Source: a virus. From it: 25,036 nt of DNA. Within the stretch, counting starts at the first letter, position 1; every line of letters starts with the position of its first letter. Positions 17,464 through 24,839 of the stretch are shown piece after piece. The stretch spans positions 1 through 25,036 of IMG/VR virus record IMGVR_UViG_3300050821_000310; one strand, 5' to 3'. Both the position numbers and the translations under genes were made by a program. The notes beneath the pieces were generated by a model. The model had not been told where the DNA came from. It saw only the letters and a list, made by a program, of their open reading frames with translations, and did not search any database.

Positions 17464-18582
17464 ATGCCTTGGTCAACACCGCCACTGCGAGACGTGCGCT
17501 CGCTGGTGCGCGATGCCGTGAATGCATCGCTGCCAGGAGCTGACGCCAACATTCCGAACAGCGTGCTGCGCGTGATGTCGGACAATCAGGGCGCGCTCTG
17601 TCATCTGACGCTGCAATATGTGGACTGGCTGGCGCTGCAGCTGCTGCCCGATACAGCAGAGACCGAGTGGCTGGACCGCCACGGCAACATCTGGCTGGTC
17701 AATTCGGACGGCACCAAGGGCCGCAAGATGGCCACGCTATCGACGGGCACAGCCAGCTTTCAGGGTATCGTCGATGGCAGCGTGCTTCCAGCTGGCACGC
17801 AGCTGCAAAGCGCCGTTGGCATGCCGCAGGGATCGGACTCGCCGAACCAGCTGGTCGGCTTCGAGACGATGGCAGATATCACGACATCGGCCTTCGTGCT
17901 GGTCAGCGGCCCTGTCCGCGCTCTCGATACCGGCTCGGCCGGCAACGTCCCCGATGGTACAGGCGTGACGATGTTGACGCCTGTCGACGGTGTCAGCCAG
18001 ACCGGCTTCATCGTGCAAGTCGATGGTGGCACCGACGGCGAGACCGACGATCAGCTGCGCGCCCGCATCCTGCAGCGCATCCGCAATCCGCCGATGGGCG
18101 GCTCCGAGTCGGACTATGTCCGGTGGGCGCTATCTGTCCCCGGTGTCACGCGCGCCTGGGCGGCGTCGGAGATGGGCATCGGCACCATCACGGTGCGCTT
18201 CCTGATGGACGACCTGCGCGCCGCCGACGACGGCTGGCCGAATACGCAGGATGTCGCGACCGTGCAGGCCTACATCGATACGCAGCGGCCCGTCACCACC
18301 AAGGACTGCTTCGTCACGGCACCAATCAAAGAGTTCATGGATGTCACGATTGCTGCGCTGGTGCCGAACACCCCGGAGATGCAGGCCGAGATCGAGGCGA
18401 GCATCCGCGACATGCTGTTCGCCCTCGCGGCACCGGGCCAGACCATCTTTGCCGCTTGGGTTTCCTACGCGATCATGAGCGCACCGGGCGTGGTGTCGTT
18501 CAGGCTTGTCACCGACCAAGACCTCGTGATGCCGTCTCTCGGGCACATGGCTGTGCTGGAGACGATCCTGTACGAGCCGTGA
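17464..18582 (+). CDS. Baseplate wedge protein J (Mu gp47-like)
   Basis: The 372-residue product matches the baseplate J family (T4 gp6-like), which forms the wedge ring. It has an N-terminal helical part with WLALQLLPDTAETEWLDRHG, a beta-rich middle including GIVDGSVLPAGTQLQ, and the signature DGGTDGETDDQLRARILQRI at ~187-206, then GGSESDYVRWALSVPGVTRA. The C-terminus alternates helix and strand and ends in MAVLETILYEP. AGGA at 17449-17452 precedes the ATG. Confidence 0.93.
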   Translation: MPWSTPPLRDVRSLVRDAVNASLPGADANIPNSVLRVMSDNQGALCHLTLQYVDWLALQLLPDTAETEWLDRHGNIWLVNSDGTKGRKMATLSTGTASFQGIVDGSVLPAGTQLQSAVGMPQGSDSPNQLVGFETMADITTSAFVLVSGPVRALDTGSAGNVPDGTGVTMLTPVDGVSQTGFIVQVDGGTDGETDDQLRARILQRIRNPPMGGSESDYVRWALSVPGVTRAWAASEMGIGTITVRFLMDDLRAADDGWPNTQDVATVQAYIDTQRPVTTKDCFVTAPIKEFMDVTIAALVPNTPEMQAEIEASIRDMLFALAAPGQTIFAAWVSYAIMSAPGVVSFRLVTDQDLVMPSLGHMAVLETILYEP

Positions 18583-18588
18583 TCTGCG

Positions 18589-19293
18589 ATGGACAAACAC
18601 GTTCGCAGGAGCGGCAGCGACTACACCGAAGCCTTCCTGACGCTGCTGCCTCAAGGGCAGGCGTGGCCGAAGCATTCGCCAGACAGCACGCTGGTCAAGG
18701 GCGTCACCGGGCTGTGCGACTATTGGGGCTTCGTCGATGGCCGCGCTGCCGACCTGCTGGAGCGCGAGAGCGATCCGCGCTCGACCATCGAGCTGTTGCC
18801 CGACTGGGAGCGCAACTGGGGCCTGCCTGATCCCTGCTATGCGGGGCCGCTGACGATTCACGACCGGCAAATTGCGCTGGTGCTGCGCATGACGATGGTC
18901 GGCGGACAATCGCGCGAGTTCTTCATCGGTGTCGCGGAGTCCATCGGCTACACGATCACCATCACGGAATATGCGCCGTTCATGGTTGGCGTTTCCAACC
19001 TCGGCGACACGCGCACGCCGCCGCTCGATCCTGATCCGTTGGTTGGCGACTATCGCTGGTACATCGGGCCGCCCGAGATGCGGTTCTACTGGACGGTGCA
19101 CGTCACTGGCGCGCGGCTGACGTGGTTTCGCGCCACGCAGGGACAGCTCGGCGTCGATCATCATCTGGAGATCGGGCTCGCTGAAGATTTGGAATGCCTG
19201 CTCAATCGCTGGAAGCCAGCGCACACCGAAATCATTTTCGACTACTCGAACATCGGCGGTCACACCGACGACCCGATGGCTGGCACACCTTAA
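18589..19293 (+). CDS. Baseplate protein, Mu gp48-like (DUF2313/YmfQ type)
   Basis: The 234-residue product follows baseplate J and has the DUF2313 start: YTEAFLTLLPQGQAWPKHSP, then a helix through LLERESDPRSTIELLPDWER and NWGLPDPC. The rest includes LRMTMVGGQSREFFIGVAES and a beta-rich segment. These proteins occupy the tail-fibre-proximal baseplate position of gpI in P2. The C-terminal region with ECLLNRWKPAHTEIIFDY is typical. The start is 6 nt after the J stop. Confidence 0.9.
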   Translation: MDKHVRRSGSDYTEAFLTLLPQGQAWPKHSPDSTLVKGVTGLCDYWGFVDGRAADLLERESDPRSTIELLPDWERNWGLPDPCYAGPLTIHDRQIALVLRMTMVGGQSREFFIGVAESIGYTITITEYAPFMVGVSNLGDTRTPPLDPDPLVGDYRWYIGPPEMRFYWTVHVTGARLTWFRATQGQLGVDHHLEIGLAEDLECLLNRWKPAHTEIIFDYSNIGGHTDDPMAGTP

Positions 19294-19311
19294 CGCAAGG
19301 GGACGAAGGCG

Positions 19312-20538
19312 ATGAAATATCAGCCGCCTTACGGCATCACCGATCCGAACGCGCCGTACATCAACGGCAATCCTGCCGCTGGCATTGAAGGTTCGATCCC
19401 TCCCGCCGCGTCGATTGAATTTCCGATGCGCGAGATCGTGGCCGCCATTCAATATTCGAACTTCGTGCCGAACGACGGCGATCTGCAGCAACTGGTGAAG
19501 GCGATCCGCAGCCAGTTCCTCAACTTCGCTATCGACACTGGCGTTGCGAACGCGATGCAGGTCAATCTGAACCCTGCACTCGATGCCTATTCGGCTGGCA
19601 CGCCATTGCATGTGCTGGTCGCGCATAACAACACCGGGGCCACCACGATTGTTGCCAACGGCCTCGGCCCGCGTGGCGTGAAGCGGCCCGATGGCTCGGA
19701 CCTTCAAGCTGACGATGTTGTCGGCGGCATGATCGCAACCCTGATCGACACAGGATCGGTCTTTCAGCTTCAGAATGCCGTCCAGGGATCGACTGGCGAG
19801 TCGAGCACCTTCACGGTCGGCATCCCCTATGCTGGCGATACCGGCGCGGTCAACGCAATCGTTGCGATCTACTCGCCCGCGCTGACTTCGATCACCGAAG
19901 GACAATTTCTCGCGGTCAAGGTCGCCTTCACCAATACCGGCGCGGTGACCTTCAAACCGAACGCGCTTCCGGCGCTGCCGCTCAATCGTCAGGATGGAGC
20001 GCCGCTTCAAGCCAACGACATTCTGCAGAACGAAACGCTGCTGCTCGAAAATCACGGCACGTACTATCAGATGGTCACCTACGTGCAGTCGCAATTCCCG
20101 GTCGCGCCGCTGCTGCGCGGCTGGCGCGCCGATGCGCAGGGCTATGGCGCTCAAGGCATCCCGAGTTCGGTCGGTGTGACGCTGGCGAATTACCACGTCA
20201 CCGACAACTCGATGGTGACCTCGACCTTCGATGGTTTCACGATGACAGTCGGCGCTGGTGAAGCCGGCTTGTGGGACCTGATGGCGCAATGGGTCTTCCC
20301 GCAGACTGGTGGCGGCGCGAACAATATCTCGACCCTTCTGCTCGTGAACAGCAACAACGTAGCGATGTCGACCGACGAAACACCGGGAGGCACAGCCGCC
20401 ACCTGTTACGTGGCTTCGACGATCAGGCTCAAGGTTGGCGATAAGGTGACAGTGCAGGCCTACCACCAAGCTGGCATTACGATCACGTCGGAAAACAGCC
20501 CCCGCCAATATTTCTCCGGTTATCTGATCTCGCGGTGA
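19312..20538 (+). CDS. Tail fibre protein with internal repeat and possible C1q/TNF-like tip
   Basis: The 408-residue product has a conserved baseplate-anchoring N-terminus (PPYGITDPNAPYINGNPAAG, then IPPAASIEFPMREIVAAIQY). Two related ~58-residue modules follow, ~96-154 and ~197-255: both contain NTGA, a PDG/QDG turn, LQADD/LQAND and a final Gln-rich strand. The C-terminal ~130 residues read like a C1q/TNF-type jelly roll: AGLWDLMAQWVF, STLLLVNSNNVAMSTDE, IRLKVGDKVTVQAYHQAG, and a closing FSGYLISR. That would be a trimeric receptor-binding tip. The tip assignment is by pattern only. It is the first gene after the baseplate block. Confidence 0.82.
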   Translation: MKYQPPYGITDPNAPYINGNPAAGIEGSIPPAASIEFPMREIVAAIQYSNFVPNDGDLQQLVKAIRSQFLNFAIDTGVANAMQVNLNPALDAYSAGTPLHVLVAHNNTGATTIVANGLGPRGVKRPDGSDLQADDVVGGMIATLIDTGSVFQLQNAVQGSTGESSTFTVGIPYAGDTGAVNAIVAIYSPALTSITEGQFLAVKVAFTNTGAVTFKPNALPALPLNRQDGAPLQANDILQNETLLLENHGTYYQMVTYVQSQFPVAPLLRGWRADAQGYGAQGIPSSVGVTLANYHVTDNSMVTSTFDGFTMTVGAGEAGLWDLMAQWVFPQTGGGANNISTLLLVNSNNVAMSTDETPGGTAATCYVASTIRLKVGDKVTVQAYHQAGITITSENSPRQYFSGYLISR

Positions 20539-20542
20539 TCAC

Positions 20543-20887
20543 ATGACCATCGTCAACATCATGACCGCGAGCGATGCCGACTTCTATCGCGGCTTCGCCT
20601 ATCAGGACATCAACGGCGTCGGCATCGATCTGACCGACAGCAAGATGCACATGGGCGTGCGCAAGAACGCTGAGGACGCGATAGAAATCTTTCTGCTGAC
20701 CACCGAGAATGGCGGCATCACCATCACCGATGCGGTCAACGGGCTGTTCACCGTCTGGATCACGCAAGCGCAGCTGATGGAGCTGCCGCCCGACACCTAC
20801 GTCCACTCGATGATCCGCGACTTCGGGCCGCTGCATCTGGAGATGTGGTCGGGCACGATCACGCATGAAGCTGGCCCGAGCCGATGA
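20543..20887 (+). CDS. Small beta-rich fibre-associated protein
   Basis: The 114-residue product is beta-rich ([58 protein letters not shown]) and ends with [10 protein letters not shown]. The pattern resembles small N-terminal modules of receptor-binding or BppU-type proteins encoded next to collagen-like fibres in other phages, here as a free-standing gene. It lies 4 nt after the first fibre and overlaps the collagen-like fibre by 4 nt (ATGA), so it may serve as an adaptor for that fibre. The role is inferred. Confidence 0.65.
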   Translation: MTIVNIMTASDADFYRGFAYQDINGVGIDLTDSKMHMGVRKNAEDAIEIFLLTTENGGITITDAVNGLFTVWITQAQLMELPPDTYVHSMIRDFGPLHLEMWSGTITHEAGPSR

Positions 20888-21651
20888 CGAGCAACGTCAC
20901 CATCCTGCCCGAGCCGGATGATGTCACCGTCATCCTGAGTGGTGATCAGGGGCCACCTGGGCCGCAAGGGATTCCGGGTCCGGTTGGACCGGGAGGACCG
21001 CAAGGCATACCGGGCGGCATCGGCATAACCGGCCCGCAAGGTCCTGTTGGCCCAAAGGGCGATCCCGGCGATGTTGGCGCTGTCGGGCCTGCAGGTCCGC
21101 AAGGCCTTCCGGGCGGCACCTTCCCTGACGCGCCGTCTGACGGCAACACCTATGGCCGCAACAACGCGGCGTGGATGATCGTCTCTGTCGCCGATCTCAG
21201 CGTCTTCCTGCGCAAGGCTGGCGATACGATGGCCGGTGCGTTGATCCTAAACGCCGATCCGACTGCCGCGCTCGGTGCAGCGACCAAGGAGTATGTCGAT
21301 AACAGCATACTCAACACGCTCAGCACGGCTGGTGGCCAGAATATAAGCGGCGGATTCTCGCTGACGCCGAAAAATCTCGGCACGCCTGGCTCTTTCACTC
21401 CGAGCCCGCTGCTCGGCAACTACCAGTTCTTCACCAACAACGGTGCGCTGACACTGCACGCGCCAGTCGTCGATTGCGCGATGGACCTGTTGATGACCAA
21501 CGGCGCGACGGCTGGCGCTGTGACGTTCGCCGGCTTCACTGTCGGCGCGAGCGTCGGAGATGCGCTGACCACGACGAATGGCAACAACTTCATCATCTCG
21601 ATTCGCCGCATCAACGCCGTCGCGACCTACACGATCAAGGCGCTGCAGTAG
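20884..21651 (+). CDS. Collagen-like tail fibre A
   Basis: The 255-residue product has a short N-terminal strand region, Gly-X-Y triplets at ~20-78 (GPPGPQG, GPKGDPG), the linker [17 protein letters not shown] (~81-97), then the common tail-fibre motif [19 protein letters not shown] with [10 protein letters not shown], and a beta-rich C-terminus ([40 protein letters not shown]). It should form a trimeric fibre. Its N-terminal half is related to that of fibre B at 22308, at both protein and DNA level, pointing to duplication. It ends with TAG overlapping the next gene's GTG by 1 nt. Confidence 0.8.
   Translation: MTSNVTILPEPDDVTVILSGDQGPPGPQGIPGPVGPGGPQGIPGGIGITGPQGPVGPKGDPGDVGAVGPAGPQGLPGGTFPDAPSDGNTYGRNNAAWMIVSVADLSVFLRKAGDTMAGALILNADPTAALGAATKEYVDNSILNTLSTAGGQNISGGFSLTPKNLGTPGSFTPSPLLGNYQFFTNNGALTLHAPVVDCAMDLLMTNGATAGAVTFAGFTVGASVGDALTTTNGNNFIISIRRINAVATYTIKALQ
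20974..20996 (+). repeat. Direct repeat, copy 1, shared by the two collagen-like fibre genes
   Basis: These 23 bases are identical to 22371-22393, and similarity continues on both sides with scattered mismatches (for example the following CCGCAAGGCAT is shared). They encode the same Gly-Pro-rich segment in the two fibre genes. The repeat could promote recombination deleting or swapping the 1.4 kb between, including the glycine-rich gene. Confidence 0.75.
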
Positions 21652-22295
21652 TGACGCAGATCGTCCTCCAATCCGGCAGCAGCTGGATTGTCCCGGCCGA
21701 CTGCTTCTTGATCGACAAGGTCGAGTGCTACGGCGCTGGCGCACCGGGTACGGCAGGCACGCCAAATTTTGGTTCAACAGCGGGCGGCGGCGGTCCCGGT
21801 GGCGGCTCCGGTGCCTCCGCTAGAAAGAACAGCGTGCCGGTTACGCCGGGTGCCAGCATGTCGACTTCCATCGGCATCAACAGCACCGCGACGAATTTTG
21901 CCAACCTCTGCGTCGCGGCGGCAGCATCCGGGCAGAGCGGCGGCGCTGCAGGTTCTTGCATCGGAGATGCAGCAACGGGCGGCAACCCCGGTGCGGCTGG
22001 GCAGGCTGCACCGGGTTCTGGCCCAGGCGGCAACGGCGGCAACGGCGGGACGGCTCCTGCCCCATACGGCGGCGCTGGCGGCGCGGGCGGCGCTGGCGGG
22101 ATACCATTCAACGTTGGCGGCGCTGGCGGCGGCGGCAATGCCTACGGCGGTGGCGGCGGTGGTGGTGGCGGCGGCGGCAACCAAGCGACTGGTGTAGGCG
22201 CTGGTGGCGCACCGGGCCAAGGCGTCATCGTCATCAACTACACGCCGCAACAGCCCTCCAAATCGATCTTCAACATGCCGATGCTCGGAATGTAA
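21651..22295 (+). CDS. Glycine-rich adhesin-like tail protein
   Basis: The start is the GTG at 21651, overlapping the previous TAG by 1 nt; the open frame upstream of it is shadow. The 214-residue product begins with strands (QIVLQSGSSWIVPADCFLID), and residues ~30-195 contain many Gly-rich patches (GGAGGAGG, a run of 11 Gly near 168-178) separated by short strands, closing with GQGVIVINYTP. This is the layout of the phage glycine-rich domain and of polyglycine-helix receptor adhesins such as those of gp38 type. Receptor recognition at the fibre tip is the likely role. Placement between two collagen-like fibres supports this. Confidence 0.75.
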   Translation: MTQIVLQSGSSWIVPADCFLIDKVECYGAGAPGTAGTPNFGSTAGGGGPGGGSGASARKNSVPVTPGASMSTSIGINSTATNFANLCVAAAASGQSGGAAGSCIGDAATGGNPGAAGQAAPGSGPGGNGGNGGTAPAPYGGAGGAGGAGGIPFNVGGAGGGGNAYGGGGGGGGGGGNQATGVGAGGAPGQGVIVINYTPQQPSKSIFNMPMLGM

Positions 22296-22307
22296 AAGAG
22301 GGCGCGA

Positions 22308-23465
22308 ATGACCGTGGCCGTCGAAGTCATCACTGTCCCCGAGCAGGGACCACCGGGGCCGCAGGGACCACCGGGTCCGGTTGGACCGGGAGGGCCGCAA
22401 GGCATTCCGGGCGGAATGGGGCCGACCGGCGCTCAAGGGCCGAAGGGCGACACCGGCGCTGCATCGACGGTGCCTGGACCGCCCGGTCCAGCTGGTCCGC
22501 AGGGCGATACCGGCGCGGACTCGACGGTGCCGGGGCCGCAAGGCCCGCAGGGCGATCAGGGACCGCAAGGACCGAAAGGCGATCCGGGTCCTACAGGCCC
22601 AGCAGGCGGTCTGCCTGATGCTCCGTCCGATGGCAAAACCTACGGGCGTCTGAACAGCGCATGGAGCCAAGTGCTGCCGATTGGCGGCGGCACGTTGACG
22701 GGCGCGCTGACAGTTCAGGGGCTGATCAAGGCCACGACGCCCGCCATCGCCGACAACTCCACGAACGTCGCGACAACAGCGTTCGTCAACCAAGACAAGT
22801 TCATTCCAGCGGCGACCGATCTCAACACAGTCCTCGCTCCCGGCACCTATGCCTGCCAAGACAACACCTGCACCAACGGCCCATCGGCTGGCGGTCAATG
22901 GTATCTGCACGTCCAGACCTATGCTGGCGCGCCGAGCTACCTGATGCAGCGCGCCGTCGATCTCACGGCCAACCCTCCCTCGTTGTATGTGCGAACGAGA
23001 ATCAACAACACTTGGTCCCCTTGGGTTCGTGTTGGCTCACCTCCCGCAGGCCACATCCCCGGCGATCTGACAGGCGGCGCGGCTGCTGCGGGCGAAGTCG
23101 GCGAAGTTATCTCCGCGAGCAATAGCAGCGTGGGCTTTTCCAACGGTGTGTCCTTCAACGTCTGCTCGATCCCGCTGACACCCGGAGATTGGGACGTTTC
23201 ATCGTTCCTCTTGCTGAACGGCACGCCACTGACGATGCAGACGTTCCAATCCGCTGTCTCGAACGCATCGGGCACACTGACCAACACGGCTGGCACCAAT
23301 TCCTTCGTTGGACCTTTCGTGCAGTATTACAATTGCGGTCTGCCAACTATTCCGACGCAAATCAGAACCGCAGCGAACCTCACACTCTGGCTCGTCGGAA
23401 ACATCACCTTCAACGCGGGCGGCGGCACGGTCAGCGGCACCCTTCGCGCGAGGCGCATGCGATGA
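22308..23465 (+). CDS. Collagen-like tail fibre B with pyocin-knob-like and tip domains
   Basis: The 385-residue product has interrupted Gly-X-Y repeats at ~14-101 (with two ASTVPGP/DSTVPGP interruptions), the linker [17 protein letters not shown] shared with fibre A, a fibre motif [19 protein letters not shown] (~143-161), a pyocin-knob-like module (~169-242, from [17 protein letters not shown] to [10 protein letters not shown]), and a beta-rich C-terminal module (~264-385, including [20 protein letters not shown]), common at phage fibre ends. It is likely a trimeric receptor-binding fibre. GAGGG before the ATG at 22308 supports the start. Confidence 0.85.
   Translation: MTVAVEVITVPEQGPPGPQGPPGPVGPGGPQGIPGGMGPTGAQGPKGDTGAASTVPGPPGPAGPQGDTGADSTVPGPQGPQGDQGPQGPKGDPGPTGPAGGLPDAPSDGKTYGRLNSAWSQVLPIGGGTLTGALTVQGLIKATTPAIADNSTNVATTAFVNQDKFIPAATDLNTVLAPGTYACQDNTCTNGPSAGGQWYLHVQTYAGAPSYLMQRAVDLTANPPSLYVRTRINNTWSPWVRVGSPPAGHIPGDLTGGAAAAGEVGEVISASNSSVGFSNGVSFNVCSIPLTPGDWDVSSFLLLNGTPLTMQTFQSAVSNASGTLTNTAGTNSFVGPFVQYYNCGLPTIPTQIRTAANLTLWLVGNITFNAGGGTVSGTLRARRMR
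22371..22393 (+). repeat. Direct repeat, copy 2, shared by the two collagen-like fibre genes
   Basis: This is identical over 23 bases to 20974-20996 in fibre A, and lies in the collagen-coding part of fibre B. The spacing between copies is about 1.4 kb. Confidence 0.75.
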
Positions 23466-23490
23466 TCTCGGACGCGAGGATTTAGAACCG

Positions 23491-23742
23491 ATGCCTTACG
23501 TTGCACGCGATCAGTTCGGCTTCATCGGCTGTCTTTTTGGGAACGAGCAGCCCGGCGTTGCCGAAGAGTTCTTGCCTGACGACGACCCCGAAGTGGTGGC
23601 GTATCTCAGCCCAAAGCCGCAGCCCGAGAGTGTCGTGCTGTACGATCACGAGAATCGTATCCGCGCGCAGGAGGGCCTGCCGCCGCTGACACCTGAGGAG
23701 TTCGTGATGTCGATCAACCAGCGCGCGACCAAGAGTCGTTGA
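23491..23742 (+). CDS. Small tail-fibre-assembly-like protein
   Basis: I chose the ATG at 23491, giving 83 residues, because the open frame upstream (to 23308) lies in the fibre B gene and is shadow, and GAGGA at 23476-23480 lies before it. The product is acidic and begins PYVARDQFGFIGCLFGNEQP, then EEFLPDDDPEVVAYLSPKP, and ends with a helix. This short layout (a strand-turn start followed by an acidic DDDPEV motif) is common in small proteins encoded just after phage fibres, often called fibre assembly proteins. It is the last gene of the late operon, 25 nt before the terminator. Confidence 0.65.
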   Translation: MPYVARDQFGFIGCLFGNEQPGVAEEFLPDDDPEVVAYLSPKPQPESVVLYDHENRIRAQEGLPPLTPEEFVMSINQRATKSR

Positions 23743-23767
23743 GCCGACACTTCCTCCCTGACTACAC

Positions 23768-23798
23768 GGCCCCGCAGATCGCGGGGCCTATTTTTTTT
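23768..23798 (+). terminator. Strong intrinsic terminator of the late operon
   Basis: GGCCCCGC (23768-23775) pairs perfectly with GCGGGGCC (23781-23788) around a 5-nt loop AGATC, followed by TA and eight T residues (23791-23798). It stands 25 nt after the last structural stop codon and is the clear end of the late transcript. Confidence 0.9.
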
Positions 23799-23846
23799 GT
23801 GCAGAACTCAATAGGCGAATTGTGACACCAGCCGAGCACACGCTCG

Positions 23847-23881
23847 AAAAAAAATGCCTGCCTCAAAAGCTGAAACAGGCA
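23847..23881 (-). terminator. Leftward terminator-like hairpin
   Basis: On the minus strand TGCCTG (23881-23876) pairs with CAGGCA (23860-23855) around a 15-nt loop, followed directly by eight T residues (23854-23847). The stem is short (6 bp) and the loop large, so it is weaker than the late terminator facing it. It would stop transcription entering the structural operon from the right. Confidence 0.55.
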
Positions 23882-23931
23882 AAGTTTTCCGTCCACCAAA
23901 CAATGGGCCAGCGTGTGACCGCACTCCCATC
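23847..23931 (-). ncRNA. Candidate ~85-nt leftward small RNA
   Basis: The region is bounded by a possible extended -10 on the right and a terminator-like hairpin with T8 on the left, with no open frame of interest between. No known RNA family was recognised. It is proposed purely from the signal arrangement. Confidence 0.22.
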
Positions 23932-23937
23932 GCCGAA

Positions 23938-23946
23938 AGTATAACA
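23938..23946 (-). promoter_or_regulatory. Possible leftward extended -10 promoter
   Basis: The minus strand reads TGTTATACT, a TGn extended -10 with TATACT. No good -35 hexamer stands at 16-18 nt; a TTGTAT is 20 nt upstream. Transcription would begin near 23931 and meet the leftward hairpin. Confidence 0.3.
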
Positions 23947-23980
23947 GCGAAATTGCCGTTGCTATACAACCGCCACTATT

Positions 23981-24007
23981 CGACCTAAGGTGGTGCCACC
24001 TTGGTCG
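23981..24007. promoter_or_regulatory. Large dyad, probable operator
   Basis: CGACC, one unpaired T, then AAGGTGG (23981-23993) is mirrored across a TG spacer by CCACCTT then GGTCG (23996-24007). Twelve base pairs match, with one bulged base. The 2-nt centre is too small for a good RNA loop, so a protein-binding site is more likely. It lies ~165 nt before the winged-helix gene, near a TATACA (23963-23968) that could be a rightward -10 without a good -35. Confidence 0.55.
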
Positions 24008-24014
24008 GATCGTT

Positions 24015-24028
24015 GTTGCCAAGGCAAC
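24015..24028. promoter_or_regulatory. Second dyad, possible operator
   Basis: GTTGCC (24015-24020) and GGCAAC (24023-24028) are perfect inverted arms around AA. The form matches the nearby larger dyad (short centre, between the late terminator and the regulatory genes), though the arm sequences differ. Confidence 0.4.
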
Positions 24029-24170
24029 GAGCACCGTCCTCGGCCACCAAAAGTGCTGTGTGACGAAGGGCGAGGAAATCTTAGCGCGGCAAATCAAGCC
24101 GAAGTCGAAAACCGACCCCGCAAAAAATCGCACATCGCTGAACCTTCACTCGCACCACGAGGGACATGCG

Positions 24171-24839
24171 ATGCCCAAAACTTTTCCCATCAATATCGAA
24201 GTCGAAGAGATTGCGCTCGGCGCAGTGCTGCGCAAGCTCAATGAAATGCCTGGAATAGTGAAGATCGATCTTAACCTCGGCCATGGCGGCCAAGGCGCAG
24301 ACCGCAGGCGGCTGGAGCAGCACGCTGCCGAAGCGAGAGTCCAGAACGGCAGCAGAGAGCCGATTGCGCTCAAGATGCTGATGCAAGGACCGAAACACAT
24401 CCGCGAAATCAGCGCAGCTCTTGGTGGCGCGAAGTCGCGCGCCTATGGCCTGATGAACTCACTTAGTAAGAAGGGGCTGACGAGATCAGTCGGCAAAGGC
24501 ATGCACGAGCTGACCAAGAGGGCGGCGGCACAGCTTGGGCACGCGATGAAAGCAGTGCCAGCGCTGCCTGCGCCAGCACCACAGGTAAAGCACGGTCCTG
24601 CCGGCCGCGCGACACCCGGTTCGGGGCCGATCATCTTGCGCGCCGTGCTCGATGCAGGCCCGACGCATCCGTCCGATCTGCGCAAGCAGCTGGCTGACCG
24701 TGGCATGTCAACAAAGAGCATCTCCGGCGTGCTGGATCGCGGCAAGAAGCACGGAATCATCAAGAAGAACGGCTCGGACCTGTACGAGCTGACGACCAAG
24801 GGGATGAAGATCGAGCTGGGAGCGCAACACAATGGCTAG
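24171..24839 (+). CDS. Phage regulatory protein with two winged-helix-like domains
   Basis: The ATG at 24171 is chosen because GAGGG at 24159-24163 precedes it; an in-frame GTG at 24060 would add 37 residues. The 222-residue product has an N-terminal beta-alpha-beta-like part (~5-37, FPINIEVEEIALGAVLRKLN then IVKIDLNLG), a basic linker, a first winged-helix-like domain (~62-118, PKHIREISAALGGAKSRAYG, LMNSLSKKGLTRSV, HELTKRA), an Ala/Pro linker (~125-150), and a second such domain (~152-212, THPSDLRKQLADRGMSTKSI, VLDRGKKHGIIKKNG, YELTTKG). It probably binds DNA, perhaps the dyads upstream. It overlaps the next gene by 8 nt. Confidence 0.7.
   Translation: MPKTFPINIEVEEIALGAVLRKLNEMPGIVKIDLNLGHGGQGADRRRLEQHAAEARVQNGSREPIALKMLMQGPKHIREISAALGGAKSRAYGLMNSLSKKGLTRSVGKGMHELTKRAAAQLGHAMKAVPALPAPAPQVKHGPAGRATPGSGPIILRAVLDAGPTHPSDLRKQLADRGMSTKSISGVLDRGKKHGIIKKNGSDLYELTTKGMKIELGAQHNG

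Larger units (their letters stand above)
23743..24170. other. Non-coding intergenic region with regulatory signals
   Basis: This 428-nt stretch lacks the G/C third-position bias of the neighbours, is richer in A/T, and has no convincing gene. It holds, left to right, the late-operon terminator, a leftward terminator-like hairpin, a leftward extended -10 candidate, and two dyads, followed by GAGGG and the start of the winged-helix gene. A 123-codon minus-strand ORF across it runs through both hairpins and is judged spurious. Confidence 0.75.

Noticed and set aside
18130-20508. 792-codon open frame on the minus strand
   Set aside because: It lies opposite baseplate J, gp48-like and fibre genes that have clear family matches. 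It is Arg/His/Val-rich and results from the high G/C third positions of the plus-strand genes.
22130-22185. GGC-rich tract as a microsatellite
   Set aside because: It is explained by poly-glycine coding in the adhesin-like gene.
23462-23485. Seven-codon ORF overlapping the fibre B stop (ATGA)
   Set aside because: It could pass ribosomes to the next gene, but it is too short to support as a gene from sequence alone.
23762-24133. 123-codon minus-strand ORF in the intergenic region
   Set aside because: It runs through both terminator hairpins and the dyads, shows no codon bias like the neighbours and has no recognised motif.
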